This document shows, one piece after another, positions 1-8,800 of a stretch of DNA of 54,710 nt. The stretch comes from an uncultured Muribaculaceae bacterium (lineage in GTDB: Bacteria > Bacteroidota > Bacteroidia > Bacteroidales > Muribaculaceae). Location of the stretch: assembly GCA_947386115.1 (NCBI GenBank), contig CANDNO010000012.1:1-54710 (forward strand), given 5' to 3'. The position numbers and the translations under genes were made by a program. The notes below the pieces were generated by a model. That model worked only from the letters and a program-made list of their open reading frames with translations. It was not told where the DNA came from and did not search any database. Position 1 is the stretch's first letter; each line of letters opens with the position of its first letter.

Positions 1-300
1 AGGAGAATGAGTTATTCCTATCTCAAAGTTTTGCACTTCGATTTGGAATCTTCAGACATAATCATCAGTTATAATGAACTTTACATTCGATAAATATCAA
101 AAAAGCAGATTAAAAAGTTTGTGGATCGTTTCCACGACAAAGAACGTGAGGCCCGCCCTGCCGGTAACACTTATTATTAAACGAGCTCTAATATTTATTG
201 TCGAACCGGCTCTATTGTAACACAAAAGTTATGACATAGCTACCGAGTGTGTTGAAAAATTTCGTATCTTCGCGACATATTTCAATTCACTTGGCTTTAA
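1..300. other. Left-edge stretch without a supported gene
   Basis: No convincing gene is seen here. Short open stretches exist on the plus strand (about 30 codons ending at 93, 28 codons ending at 180, and about 50 codons from 74), but none has a recognisable domain, and they could be decayed coding sequence or chance. A motif resembling a Bacteroidota -7 element (TATCTTCG, 265-272) lies 28 bases before the TetR gene, without a convincing -33 partner. The stretch may hold the end of a gene that starts left of the window. Confidence 0.4.
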
Positions 301-909
301 ATGGTATCAAGGACTCGAGAAAAACTCATCGAAGTTGCGCGGCAACTTTTTGCTTACAAGGGCGTGGAAAACACGACCATGAGCGATATTGCCACAGCTT
401 CGGACAAAGGACGGCGTACTATTTATACATATTTTAAAAGCAAGCGTGAAATATACGAGGCAACGATCGAGAGCGACAGTGACCGCCTTGTAGGGCAATT
501 GAAGGCCGAGGTGGCAAAAGCTGAGTCGGCTCCGGCAAAGCTTGAGCGTTTTCTTCATTACCGTCTTGATCTGTTCGACTCCCCTACTCCGCGCCCACAG
601 CGAGGTGTGAGTTTTGACTCATTGTTGAATCTCGATTTCAACCGCATCGACAAGGTGCGCCGCATGGCAATCTCGAAGGAAAAGGAATTGCTTCACGAGA
701 TTCTGAACCAGGGTGTTGCCGACGGTAGTTTTGATGCCAGCCAGACGCGGCGCTTCATGCCTGTGTTGCAGTTCATACTGCAGGGTGTTGACCTGTCGAT
801 TGCCAATCATAACTTCAACCAGATCGACATAAATGCCGAGACTTATAAGAATGATATTATTGAATTTATAATAAACTCATTAGTAACAAATAAAAATACT
901 GAACAATGA
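301..909 (+). CDS. TetR/AcrR family transcriptional regulator
   Basis: A 202-residue protein with a TetR-type N-terminal DNA-binding domain (about residues 8-55). The recognition-helix region ends in the typical TIYTYFKSKREIY pattern. The rest is a helical ligand-binding and dimerisation half with no recognisable ligand signature. The stop codon overlaps the fabG start (ATGA at 906-909), so the two genes are almost certainly co-transcribed and translationally coupled. From family knowledge it is probably a repressor responding to a small hydrophobic ligand; the pairing with a FabG-like reductase suggests a link to fatty-acid or acyl metabolism. Control of the RND pump 2 kb downstream is possible but nothing here shows it. 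The start at 301 gives a normal TetR N-terminus. Confidence 0.85.
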   Translation: MVSRTREKLIEVARQLFAYKGVENTTMSDIATASDKGRRTIYTYFKSKREIYEATIESDSDRLVGQLKAEVAKAESAPAKLERFLHYRLDLFDSPTPRPQRGVSFDSLLNLDFNRIDKVRRMAISKEKELLHEILNQGVADGSFDASQTRRFMPVLQFILQGVDLSIANHNFNQIDINAETYKNDIIEFIINSLVTNKNTEQ

Positions 910-1652
910 AATTACTTGAAGGAAAAACAGCCTTGATCACCGGTGCCGCCCGTGGTATTGGTAAAGCTCTTGCTCTGCGTTTTGCTCAAGAGGGTGCAAA
1001 CATCGCTTTTACCGATCTTGTTATCGACGAGAACGGTAAGGAGACCGAGAAAGAAATTGCCGCTTACGGTGTTAAGGTAAAAGGTTACGCTTCAAACGCA
1101 GCCGATTTCAACCAGACAAAAGAAGTTGTTGCTGAGGTACATAAGGATTTCGGCTCAATTGATATCCTCGTTAACAATGCCGGTATCACCAAGGACGGTC
1201 TCATGATGAGAATGACCGAGGCCCAGTGGGACGCAGTAATCGCAGTCAACCTCAAGAGCGCGTTCAACTTCATTAACGCTGTGCTCCCCATCATGCTGCG
1301 TCAGCGTTCAGGCTCTATCATCAACATGGCATCGGTAGTAGGTGTTCACGGCAACGCAGGCCAGAGCAACTATGCAGCTTCCAAGGCAGGTCTTATCGCT
1401 CTTGCAAAGAGCATCGCCCAGGAGGTTGGTTCACGTGGCATCCGTGCCAACGCCATCGCTCCCGGTTTCATCGAGACTGCAATGACAGCAGCTCTCCCCG
1501 AGGATGTACGTGCCGAGTGGTGCAAGAAAATACCCCTGCGTCGCGGTGGTAAAGTTGAGGATATCGCCAACGTGGCTACCTTCCTTGCCAGCGACATGTC
1601 GAGCTATGTTACAGGCCAGGTTATCCAGGTCGACGGCGGCATGAACATGTAA
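906..1652 (+). CDS. fabG: 3-oxoacyl-[acyl-carrier-protein] reductase (SDR family)
   Basis: A 248-residue classical short-chain dehydrogenase/reductase of normal FabG length. It has the cofactor-binding TGAARGIG (residues 12-19), the NNAG motif (90-93), catalytic Ser143, Tyr156 and Lys160 (YAASK), and a C-terminal GQVIQVDGG. FabG reduces 3-oxoacyl-ACP with NADPH in the cytoplasmic fatty-acid elongation cycle. It overlaps the TetR gene by 4 bases and is followed by a strong hairpin terminator, so TetR-fabG forms a two-gene unit. Individual SDR proteins can act on other 3-oxo substrates, so the exact substrate rests on similarity to FabG. Confidence 0.9.
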   Translation: MKLLEGKTALITGAARGIGKALALRFAQEGANIAFTDLVIDENGKETEKEIAAYGVKVKGYASNAADFNQTKEVVAEVHKDFGSIDILVNNAGITKDGLMMRMTEAQWDAVIAVNLKSAFNFINAVLPIMLRQRSGSIINMASVVGVHGNAGQSNYAASKAGLIALAKSIAQEVGSRGIRANAIAPGFIETAMTAALPEDVRAEWCKKIPLRRGGKVEDIANVATFLASDMSSYVTGQVIQVDGGMNM

Positions 1653-1675
1653 TCGCATTAAAGATAAAATTCAAG

Positions 1676-1720
1676 CCGGGAGTGTGTTTTTGTGAAACAT
1701 ACTCCCGGTTATTTGTTTTG
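1676..1720 (+). terminator. Rho-independent terminator after fabG
   Basis: An 8-bp GC-rich stem, CCGGGAGT paired with ACTCCCGG and extended inside by TGTTT/AAACA, is followed by TTATTTGTTTT. It lies 24 bases after the fabG stop. Its T-rich tail contains the -33 element used for the next promoter. Confidence 0.85.
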
Positions 1721-1743
1721 ATGAGCTAATTTAAGTAATTTTG
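1712..1743 (+). promoter_or_regulatory. Bacteroidota-type promoter for DUF4290-rimM
   Basis: TTTG (1712-1715), a 20-bp spacer and TAATTTTG (1736-1743) match the Bacteroidota consensus TTTG-N19-21-TAnnTTTG. Transcription would start near 1748, about 27 bases before the ATG at 1775. Confidence 0.75.
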
Positions 1744-1774
1744 TGCTGATTAATCACGAATAGAACGATACTGT

Positions 1775-2362
1775 ATGTTGACATATAATACACAACTCAA
1801 AAAACTCGTACTGCCCGAGTATGGCCGCAATATCCAGCGAATGGTCGATCACTGCCTCACGATCGAGGACCGCGACGAGCGCTCGCATTGCGCCCGTTCC
1901 ATTATTCAGGCTATGGGTAATCTCTTCCCCGAACTGCGTGATCCCGAGAACAATAACAACAAGCTGTGGGATCATCTTGTAATAATGTCGGATTTCAAGC
2001 TCGATGTCGATTTCCCCTGTGAAGTCATCAAGGCCGAGAGCCTCGCGTCTACCCCCGATGCTGTGAAACGCGACGATTCGTATATACGCTATCGTCATTA
2101 TGGCCGTATGCTCCCCGAGATGGTTGCCAAGGCCGCCGATATGGAGGATGGCGATGAGCGACAGGCGCTGGTGCTGTATCTTGCCAACCACATGAAGAAG
2201 CTCATGCTTGCCGTCAACAAGGATGGTGTCGATGATGCCAAGATATTCAAGGATCTGTATGAAATGTCGGATGGCCGCATTAACCTTGACCCGTCGACCG
2301 TTCACCTGCACCAGTTCATGGAGGCGCCGTCGCCCGCAGGTAAAAAGAAAAAGAAAAAATGA
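1775..2362 (+). CDS. DUF4290 family protein
   Basis: A 195-residue cytoplasmic protein with no signal peptide or membrane segment, matching the Bacteroidota-restricted DUF4290 family. It is helical and acidic until a lysine-only end (six Lys codons just before the stop). Such a basic tail could touch nucleic acid or the ribosome; that is inference. Its TGA overlaps the rimM ATG (2359-2362), so the two are translationally coupled. In many Bacteroidales, as far as I recall, murA lies between DUF4290 and rimM; here they touch directly. The function is unknown; the coupling suggests a part in ribosome biogenesis or translation. Confidence 0.8.
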   Translation: MLTYNTQLKKLVLPEYGRNIQRMVDHCLTIEDRDERSHCARSIIQAMGNLFPELRDPENNNNKLWDHLVIMSDFKLDVDFPCEVIKAESLASTPDAVKRDDSYIRYRHYGRMLPEMVAKAADMEDGDERQALVLYLANHMKKLMLAVNKDGVDDAKIFKDLYEMSDGRINLDPSTVHLHQFMEAPSPAGKKKKKK

Positions 2363-2886
2363 TTACCGCGCAGGAAATTTCACCGATAGGTTTTCTCGGT
2401 AAGACGCATGGCGTAAACGGTGAGATCAACCTCATAACCGACGTCGATGTCGACATCGAGGAATTGTCGTGTATTGTTCTCGACATTGACGGGATAAACG
2501 TGCCGTTTTTCTTTGATTCGATACGCCCCCGCGGTACAGAGTCGTATCTCGTTATGATCGATGGCGTTGACAGTGAGGCGAAAGCTGCCATGCTGGTAAA
2601 CAAGAAGGTATATGCGCTCAATGATGAGGTCGCGATTGATGAAGCCGGCGACGACGACGGGTTCTATGCCGAAGATCTCGTAGGTTTCCGTATCTCCGAC
2701 CCTGCCGTTGGCCTCGACGGAGAGATAACCGGTATCGATGATTCGACCGATAATGTACTCTTTATTGTTGAAGCAGCTTCGGGTAAAGAGTTGCTTATAC
2801 CGGTTGCCGACGAATTTATTGCCGGAATCGATGTAGACCGCAAAGTAGTCAATATGGATTTGCCTGTTGGTTTACTTGAACTTTAG
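2359..2886 (+). CDS. rimM: 16S rRNA processing protein RimM
   Basis: A 175-residue protein of normal RimM length. The N-terminal RimM barrel begins IGFLGKTHGVNGEI (residues 10-23), with the family G-x-HG-x-x-GE signature. A C-terminal PRC-barrel follows from about residue 103 (FYAEDLVGFRI) and ends in a typical LIPVADEFI and DLPVGLLEL. RimM binds ribosomal protein S19 and helps mature the 3' domain of 16S rRNA in 30S assembly. It overlaps DUF4290 by 4 bases. No clear terminator follows within 85 bases, so read-through into the efflux operon is possible. Confidence 0.93.
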   Translation: MITAQEISPIGFLGKTHGVNGEINLITDVDVDIEELSCIVLDIDGINVPFFFDSIRPRGTESYLVMIDGVDSEAKAAMLVNKKVYALNDEVAIDEAGDDDGFYAEDLVGFRISDPAVGLDGEITGIDDSTDNVLFIVEAASGKELLIPVADEFIAGIDVDRKVVNMDLPVGLLEL

Positions 2887-2928
2887 ATAATTCAAACACA
2901 ATTATAAGTCGAACGATTTTAACTAAAC

Positions 2929-2967
2929 GTGTGTTTATATTTCATAGCTGTTGATTTATAAACACAC
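2929..2967. repeat. Perfect 11-bp inverted repeat upstream of the RND operon
   Basis: GTGTGTTTATA (2929-2939) and TATAAACACAC (2957-2967) are exact reverse complements separated by 17 bases, ending 4 bases before the start codon of the outer-membrane factor. A TATATTTC motif resembling a -7 element overlaps the left arm. It could be an operator for a dimeric repressor, or a hairpin at the ribosome-binding region of the mRNA. There is no T-tract, so it is not an intrinsic terminator. Confidence 0.7.
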
Positions 2968-2971
2968 ACTA

Positions 2972-4393
2972 ATGAAGACACACTTTTTCGTTTCAACTTT
3001 ACTCTCTGTGACAGCCCTGTTGGGATGTGGGGTTGTCGCAAACGCCGGCAACGACAATTCTGTTCTAAACGATTCGCTGCCGGAACGCTGGCTGTATCAA
3101 AGCGAACTCGAGTCGGTGCAATTGCCCGAAAATGAAACATGGTGGAAAATGTTTGACGATGCCTTGCTTGACTCTTTGATCGAAGCGGGTATCGACAACA
3201 ACTATAACCTGAGCCTGGCTGCACGCCGTATCGAGATTGCCGGCAATACGGTAAAGACAGCTGCGGCAGCCTATTATCCATCGCTCGGCTTGAACGCATC
3301 ATGGACAAAGAACCGCACGTCGGGCATGACAGGCAACGAGCCCGGCCCGGCTGTCAAAGGATCATACTGGGATGTAGGTCTAAGCATGAGTTGGGAAATA
3401 GATCTTTTCGGGAAGATAACTTCAAGGGTAAAGCAGGAAAAATCGTTATATAAAGCTTCGAAAGCCGAGTATGCAGGCGCTATGCTCGCCCTCGCATCTA
3501 ATATCGCATCCACTTATTTTCAACTGAGAGTATGGCAAGCCGAGCGGCAGGTCGCTCTGGAGCATACCGAGCGGCAGTTGCGCGTGGTGAAAATTACTGT
3601 TGACCGTCTCGACTGCGGTCTCGGTAACATGCTGGAAGTCACTCAGGCGCGAGAGGTGTATTACTCGACGATGGCTTCAATTCCGATGCTTGAAAACTCG
3701 ATAAACACGGCTATAAATTCACTTGCAATTCTCATCGGGTCATATCCCGAGGAGCTGTACGAACGGCTCTCGGTCGACAGTCCGTTGCCCGATTATCACG
3801 CATTGGTGCCCGTAGGGATGCCGGCCGACCTGTTGAGCCGTCGCCCCGATATCGTTCAGGCAAGGCTGGAGCTGGCATCATACGCTCAGGCACTGGGAAT
3901 AGCTCGCAAAGATTTCTTGCCTACGCTTACCATTAACGGCTCCATCGGAGCGGCTTCGCACGATATATCAGACCTGTTTGATAAAGCGTCGGTGACATAC
4001 AGCATTTCCCCTACCCTGTCATGGACATTGTTTGACGGCCTGTCGCGTAAATATAATGCAGCCATAGCCCGAGAGCAACTGCAGACGGGCATCGACAACT
4101 ATAATCTTACAGTAATGACCGCCGTGCAGGATGTCGAAAACGCGATGTCGTCGTATAAGGCGTCACTGCTATATATCGCTGCTATTGAAAGGCTTCTCGA
4201 GCAGTCAAACAAAGCCCTTGATCTGGCCCTTGATTTATACAAAAGCAGTCTTACGCAGTTTTCGAATGTGGTTGACGCACAGATGAATGTGCTCGAAAAC
4301 CAAAATACGCTCATCGTGGCTCGTGGCCGCGCGCTGAGTGAGATTGTAAAACTCCACGAGGCTATAGGCGGAGGTTGGAACTGTAATCTATAA
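2972..4393 (+). CDS. RND efflux outer-membrane lipoprotein (NodT/OprM family)
   Basis: Begun at the ATG at 2972, this is a 473-residue protein with a lipoprotein signal ending in LLGC (Cys19). An upstream in-frame TTG would add seven residues and sit inside the inverted repeat, so it is rejected. The body has the duplicated outer-membrane-factor organisation: ETWWKMFDDALLDSLIEAG near the N-terminus, SLGLNASWTKNRTSG in the first barrel half, DLLSRRPDIVQARLEL in the middle, and SPTLSWTLFDG in the second half. This family forms trimeric channels that take substrates from the adaptor-pump complex across the outer membrane. It is the first gene of a three-gene operon, 12 bases before the adaptor. 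The order OMF-adaptor-pump is one of several found in Bacteroidota. Confidence 0.9.
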   Translation: MKTHFFVSTLLSVTALLGCGVVANAGNDNSVLNDSLPERWLYQSELESVQLPENETWWKMFDDALLDSLIEAGIDNNYNLSLAARRIEIAGNTVKTAAAAYYPSLGLNASWTKNRTSGMTGNEPGPAVKGSYWDVGLSMSWEIDLFGKITSRVKQEKSLYKASKAEYAGAMLALASNIASTYFQLRVWQAERQVALEHTERQLRVVKITVDRLDCGLGNMLEVTQAREVYYSTMASIPMLENSINTAINSLAILIGSYPEELYERLSVDSPLPDYHALVPVGMPADLLSRRPDIVQARLELASYAQALGIARKDFLPTLTINGSIGAASHDISDLFDKASVTYSISPTLSWTLFDGLSRKYNAAIAREQLQTGIDNYNLTVMTAVQDVENAMSSYKASLLYIAAIERLLEQSNKALDLALDLYKSSLTQFSNVVDAQMNVLENQNTLIVARGRALSEIVKLHEAIGGGWNCNL

Positions 4394-4405
4394 TACATAA
4401 ACGAT

Positions 4406-5536
4406 ATGAAAAGCACATATAACATATTGAGCTGCGGGTTGGTAGCTATAGCCTCAGCGTGTCTCGCGTCATGTTCAGGTCATAAAGGACATGGAGGAGA
4501 TAGGGAAGATGAAATAATGACCGTTGATGTAGCCGAGCCTGTAATTGACTCGGTGGTAATCCATAAGTCATATCCCGGATATCTTGGCGCCGACAAGAGT
4601 GTCGATATCGTAGCGCGTGTCAACGGCTACCTTGTCGACAAGACATTTGCCGACGGTGCCATGGTCGAAAAAGGAGAGGTCCTGTTTCGTATCGAGGACA
4701 CACAATACCGTGACCAGTTGCAACAGGCTAAGGCTCAGCTTGCAACTGCCATAGCTACAAATGAGTATGCTACGAAACACTACACTGCCATGAAACGGGC
4801 ACTCGAGAGCGATGCCGTATCACAGATGGATGTAATACAGTCGGAGAGCGCCATGAATGAGAGCAAGGCATCGATAGAGAGTGCTCGGGCTGCGGTGCAG
4901 ACGGCAACAACGATGCTTAGCTATTGTACCGTACGCTCTCCATTAAAAGGGCGTGTGGCAGCGCCTAACTTTACGGTGGGCGACTATCTGAGCGGAGCCG
5001 GTTCTCCGGTAACTCTAACTACAGTGTACGACGACAGTAAGGTCAAGGCCAACATCTCGATAGAAGACGCTCAGTATCTTGAGATTCTGGATAATATGAA
5101 AAACAATGGCATCGATTATAACCATATCCCGGTAAGCTTCAATGACACGTTGGCTGTCACCTACTCGGGCAGGTTGTGTTATGTGGCCCCAAACATCGTT
5201 ACCAATACGGGAACGATAGGGATACAGGTTCAAATTGACAATCCCGACGGATTGTTGAAGGATGGCATGTATGCGGTGGTAAATATGCCCGTTTCAACCG
5301 ATCCCGAAGCTGTCCTTGTCAAGGACGCATCGATAGGTACCGACCAGTTGGGTAAATACCTGTATCTTGTAAACGATTCCAACAAAGTGGTTTACCGCAC
5401 AATCGAGACCGGCGAGCTTGTAAACGACTCTATGAGAATCGTGACCTCGGGCCTCGAGCGTGGCGACAAGTATGTGACCAAGGCATTGCTGAAGGTGCGC
5501 ACCGGCATGGAGGTAAATCCGCGGCTGGTAAAGTAA
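4406..5536 (+). CDS. RND efflux periplasmic adaptor (membrane fusion lipoprotein)
   Basis: A 376-residue AcrA/MexA-type membrane fusion protein. The N-terminus carries a lipobox (LASC, Cys23), followed by a short Gly/His-rich stretch. It then has the first lipoyl half (VARVNGYLVDKTFADGAMVEKGEVLF), an alpha-hairpin coiled coil (about residues 94-165), the second lipoyl half (SPLKGRVAAPNFTVGDYL), and beta-barrel and membrane-proximal domains to the end. It bridges the inner-membrane pump and the outer-membrane channel, anchored by its lipid. It starts 12 bases after the outer-membrane factor and ends 35 bases before the pump, in one operon. Similarity to multidrug adaptors does not settle the substrate. 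Confidence 0.92.
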   Translation: MKSTYNILSCGLVAIASACLASCSGHKGHGGDREDEIMTVDVAEPVIDSVVIHKSYPGYLGADKSVDIVARVNGYLVDKTFADGAMVEKGEVLFRIEDTQYRDQLQQAKAQLATAIATNEYATKHYTAMKRALESDAVSQMDVIQSESAMNESKASIESARAAVQTATTMLSYCTVRSPLKGRVAAPNFTVGDYLSGAGSPVTLTTVYDDSKVKANISIEDAQYLEILDNMKNNGIDYNHIPVSFNDTLAVTYSGRLCYVAPNIVTNTGTIGIQVQIDNPDGLLKDGMYAVVNMPVSTDPEAVLVKDASIGTDQLGKYLYLVNDSNKVVYRTIETGELVNDSMRIVTSGLERGDKYVTKALLKVRTGMEVNPRLVK

Positions 5537-5571
5537 TTATCCTCACGAGTATTAATTTCATCGCTTAGAGT

Positions 5572-8500
5572 ATGTTTTCCCGATTTTTTATAGACAGGCC
5601 TATATTTGCCACCGTGCTGGCAATATTGATGATACTTGTGGGACTGATAACTGTCAAGACACTACCGGTAGCGCAGTATCCCGACATAACGCCCCCTACG
5701 GTGAGAGTATCGGCCATGTATCCCGGCGCCGACGCTGCCACGGTTGCCGAGACCGTGGGCGTTCCCATCGAGGAGCAGGTGAACGGCGTCGAAGGTATGA
5801 TGTATATGAGCTCAAACTCGGGTTCTGATGGATCATACGGGCTTACAATCACGTTTGAGAACGGTACCGACCTTGACATGGCTACGGTAAAGGTACAGAA
5901 CCGTATAGCGCTTGCCGAGTCGAGCCTCCCTACATCGGTCAAGCAGCAGGGAGTATCGGTTACGAGCGAGTCGACCAATATCATATTGTTTGTAGCCATC
6001 GAGGGTGACAGTCAGCACCGTTATGACGCTCTATATCTTACCAACTACGCCAAACTAAACATTGTTGATGAATTGGCACGACTTGATGGCGTGGGTGGTG
6101 TAAATGCTTTTGGCGCGGGCGACTACAGTATGCGTGTGTGGCTTGACCCCGAGATGATGCGCGTGCGCGGCGTGACGCCCGACGATGTTATGGCCGCCAT
6201 AAGATCACAGAACATGGAGGTATCGGCCGGCAGTGTGGGCGCTCCACCTGTGAATGGTGACGAAGCATTCCAGTTTACGCTTGTGTCAAAAGGACGTCTT
6301 ATCACGGCCGATGAGTTTGCTAACATTGTAATCAGAAGTGACGGCAACAAAATGCTGAGGCTCAGAGATGTGGCGAAAGTTGACCTTGGAAGTGAAAGCT
6401 ATAGCGCTACGTCTAAAGTTTCGGGACAGGAAGCCGGACTTCTTGCCGTATATCAGACTCCGGGAGCCAATGCCCTCGAAGTGGCATCGAGAGTGAAAGC
6501 CAAACTGGCCGACCTCGAGCCATATTTCCCTGAAGGCGTGGATTATAGGGTGATCATGAACACGACCGAGTTTGTTACCGAGTCTATTGATGAGGTATTG
6601 ATAACATTTGTCGAGACAACACTGATTGTAATGCTGATAATACTGCTTTTTCTGCAGAACTGGCGCACGGTGATAATACCTATGATTACGATTCCGGTGT
6701 CGCTTATCGCCACTTTCGCGGTGATGAAGCTCCTTGGGTTCACAATAAACACACTCACGCTGTTCGGACTCGTGCTTGCGATCGCTATCGTGGTCGATGA
6801 TGCTATCGTTGTGGTGGAGGACTGTGCGAGAATTGTCGACGAGGGGAAGATGACTCCCCGTCAGGCTGCCGAGCGGGCTATGGTTGAGCTTCAGGGACCG
6901 GTCGTAGGCGAGGTGCTTGTTTTGCTATCGGTATTTATTCCTACGGCATTCATAAGCGGCATTACAGGCGAGCTATACAAACAATTCGCGTTGACCATTG
7001 CCGTATCCACAGCGTTCTCGGGATTCAATGCTCTTACATTCACTCCGGCTATGTGTGCCCTGTTCCTGAAACCGCGCACGGAGCCTAAGTTCTTCCTGTA
7101 TCGTTGGTTCAACAAGGGATGGGCCAAGACAGTCGACGTATATACTGCTCTCATAGGTAAGTTCCTCAAACGTCCGGTTGTCGCTCTGGCTGTTTATTTT
7201 CTGCTGTGTGTGGCTGCATTCTGGGGATTCTTGAAATGGCCTACCTCCTATGTTCCTCAGGAGGATATGGGCTACTTCATGACATCGGTGCAGCTCCCCA
7301 CGGGAGCGTCGCTTGAACGCACCGACAAGATCATGACGCAGGTCTCGGAGCGACTTTTGGCTCAGCCCGAGGTTGAGGATGTGATTTCAATCACGGGCAT
7401 GTCGTTTCTTGCCGGCGGCAGCGGCAGCAATTACGGCTCGTTTTTTGTGGTCATGAAACCGTGGAATGAGCGCCGGGGCTCCGGCGAGTCGGCTACCGAC
7501 GTGGTTGAGCGCATGAACGGCGAGCTTGCCGATATACAGGAGGCTATAATATTCTCAATAAACCCGCCGGCCATTCCTGGCCTCGGACTGTCATCGGGAT
7601 TGCAGATGCAGTTGCTCGATATCAACAACCTTGGTCCCAAGGAAATGAAACAGGCGCTCGAGGAGATCAAGCAGCGGGCATCGGAAGACCGTCGTCTGGC
7701 ACAGGTAACCTCATTATATGAGGGAGAAGTGCCGCAATACACTCTCAACATCGACCGAGATAAAGTTAAACTGCAGGGCCTTACACTGAGTTCGGTATTC
7801 TCTACCCTATCAAGTTTTATGGGTGGAAGCTATGTAAATGACTTTGTTGAGTTCGGTCGAGTATATCAGGTCAACGTAGGCGCTGAGGCTCTTGCGCGAG
7901 GCCGGGTGAACGATGTCTTGAAATTGAGTGTACGTAATGGTGACGGCGCGATGGTTCCCTTTGCATCTTTTACGACTATCGAGCCTACGATGGGACAGGC
8001 CTCGGTGAACCGTTATAATATGTATCAGACAGCATCGCTCACGGCTACGCCGGCACGTAACGTAAGTTCGTCGGACGGCATAAAGGCCATGGAAGAGATT
8101 GTCCAGGATGCCGTTGGCAACACATTCTCTTATGCCTGGACAGGCGAGGCATACCAGGAAACACAGGCCGGGACCACAATCACGATGGTTCTGTTGTTTG
8201 CCGTGATAATTACAATTCTTGTCATGGCAGCTCAATATGAAAGCTGGACCGATCCTATCGCTGTGGTGATATCAATGCCAACAGCTATACTCGGAACAGT
8301 AATAGGATGCTGGATCATGTCGCAGAGTATAAGCATATATACTCAGATAGGTATAATATTGCTTTTAGGACTGTCGGCAAAGAATGCCATCCTTATTGTT
8401 GAATATGCCGTGGATTTCCGCAAGAGTGGCCAGCCTATAAGACAATCGGCCATCAATGCCGGCAATATACGTTTCCGTCCCATAATGATGACAGCGTTGG

Positions 8501-8730
8501 CCTTTGTGTTCGGCGTGATGCCGATGCTGTTTGCTACAGGCGCCGGTGCTGAGAGCCGAATATCATTAGGTACGGCCGTCGTATTCGGAATGGCTGTAAA
8601 TGCAGTGGTAGGTACGCTATTTGTACCAAACTTCTGGGAACTGCTGCAACGTTTCCAGGAAAAGTACCTCAGCCGTGTTTTCGGCGGTAAACTTACTCCG
8701 AAGATACCGGACTCAAATAAAAAAGAATAA
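5572..8730 (+). CDS. RND multidrug efflux pump, HAE1 (AcrB-like) family
   Basis: A 1052-residue proton-driven inner-membrane pump of full AcrB length. The N-terminus FIDRPIFATVLAILMILVG is the usual first membrane helix. The proton-relay acids of TM4 are present (Asp409-Asp410 in IVVDDAIVVVED), as is the TM10 lysine (Lys937 in GLSAKNAILIVEYA). Two large periplasmic loops lie between TM1-2 and TM7-8. The motifs fit the hydrophobe/amphiphile HAE1 group rather than the heavy-metal group, so drugs, bile salts or other amphiphiles are the likely substrates; the gut-type lineage favours bile salts, but that is inference. It is the last gene of the operon, followed at once by a strong terminator. 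Confidence 0.95.
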   Translation: MFSRFFIDRPIFATVLAILMILVGLITVKTLPVAQYPDITPPTVRVSAMYPGADAATVAETVGVPIEEQVNGVEGMMYMSSNSGSDGSYGLTITFENGTDLDMATVKVQNRIALAESSLPTSVKQQGVSVTSESTNIILFVAIEGDSQHRYDALYLTNYAKLNIVDELARLDGVGGVNAFGAGDYSMRVWLDPEMMRVRGVTPDDVMAAIRSQNMEVSAGSVGAPPVNGDEAFQFTLVSKGRLITADEFANIVIRSDGNKMLRLRDVAKVDLGSESYSATSKVSGQEAGLLAVYQTPGANALEVASRVKAKLADLEPYFPEGVDYRVIMNTTEFVTESIDEVLITFVETTLIVMLIILLFLQNWRTVIIPMITIPVSLIATFAVMKLLGFTINTLTLFGLVLAIAIVVDDAIVVVEDCARIVDEGKMTPRQAAERAMVELQGPVVGEVLVLLSVFIPTAFISGITGELYKQFALTIAVSTAFSGFNALTFTPAMCALFLKPRTEPKFFLYRWFNKGWAKTVDVYTALIGKFLKRPVVALAVYFLLCVAAFWGFLKWPTSYVPQEDMGYFMTSVQLPTGASLERTDKIMTQVSERLLAQPEVEDVISITGMSFLAGGSGSNYGSFFVVMKPWNERRGSGESATDVVERMNGELADIQEAIIFSINPPAIPGLGLSSGLQMQLLDINNLGPKEMKQALEEIKQRASEDRRLAQVTSLYEGEVPQYTLNIDRDKVKLQGLTLSSVFSTLSSFMGGSYVNDFVEFGRVYQVNVGAEALARGRVNDVLKLSVRNGDGAMVPFASFTTIEPTMGQASVNRYNMYQTASLTATPARNVSSSDGIKAMEEIVQDAVGNTFSYAWTGEAYQETQAGTTITMVLLFAVIITILVMAAQYESWTDPIAVVISMPTAILGTVIGCWIMSQSISIYTQIGIILLLGLSAKNAILIVEYAVDFRKSGQPIRQSAINAGNIRFRPIMMTALAFVFGVMPMLFATGAGAESRISLGTAVVFGMAVNAVVGTLFVPNFWELLQRFQEKYLSRVFGGKLTPKIPDSNKKE

Positions 8731-8733
8731 ATA

Positions 8734-8762
8734 TAGCCACCCGGCGTCGCGTCGGGTGGCTA
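8734..8762. terminator. Bidirectional hairpin terminator between convergent genes
   Basis: AGCCACCCG and CGGGTGGCT form a 9-bp stem around GCGTCGCGT, placed between the pump gene and the convergent outer-membrane barrel gene. The flanks are AT-rich but hold only short T runs, so it probably works in both directions with moderate strength. Confidence 0.75.
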
Positions 8763-8800
8763 CTACATTTATAAGAAAGCTGTTCGTGATTATCGAGTGA

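Noticed and set aside
94-180. Short stretch of 28 codons ending at TAA (basic, KKFVDRFHDKE)
   Set aside because: Could be the end of a decayed gene, but too short and without match; left unannotated.
1754-2311. 185-residue minus-strand frame opposite DUF4290
   Set aside because: Shadow of the DUF4290 gene, which has a good promoter and coupling to rimM.
301-8730. TetR as dedicated local repressor of the RND pump
   Set aside because: It is coupled to fabG and separated from the pump by four unrelated features. Only a binding test at the inverted repeat could link them.
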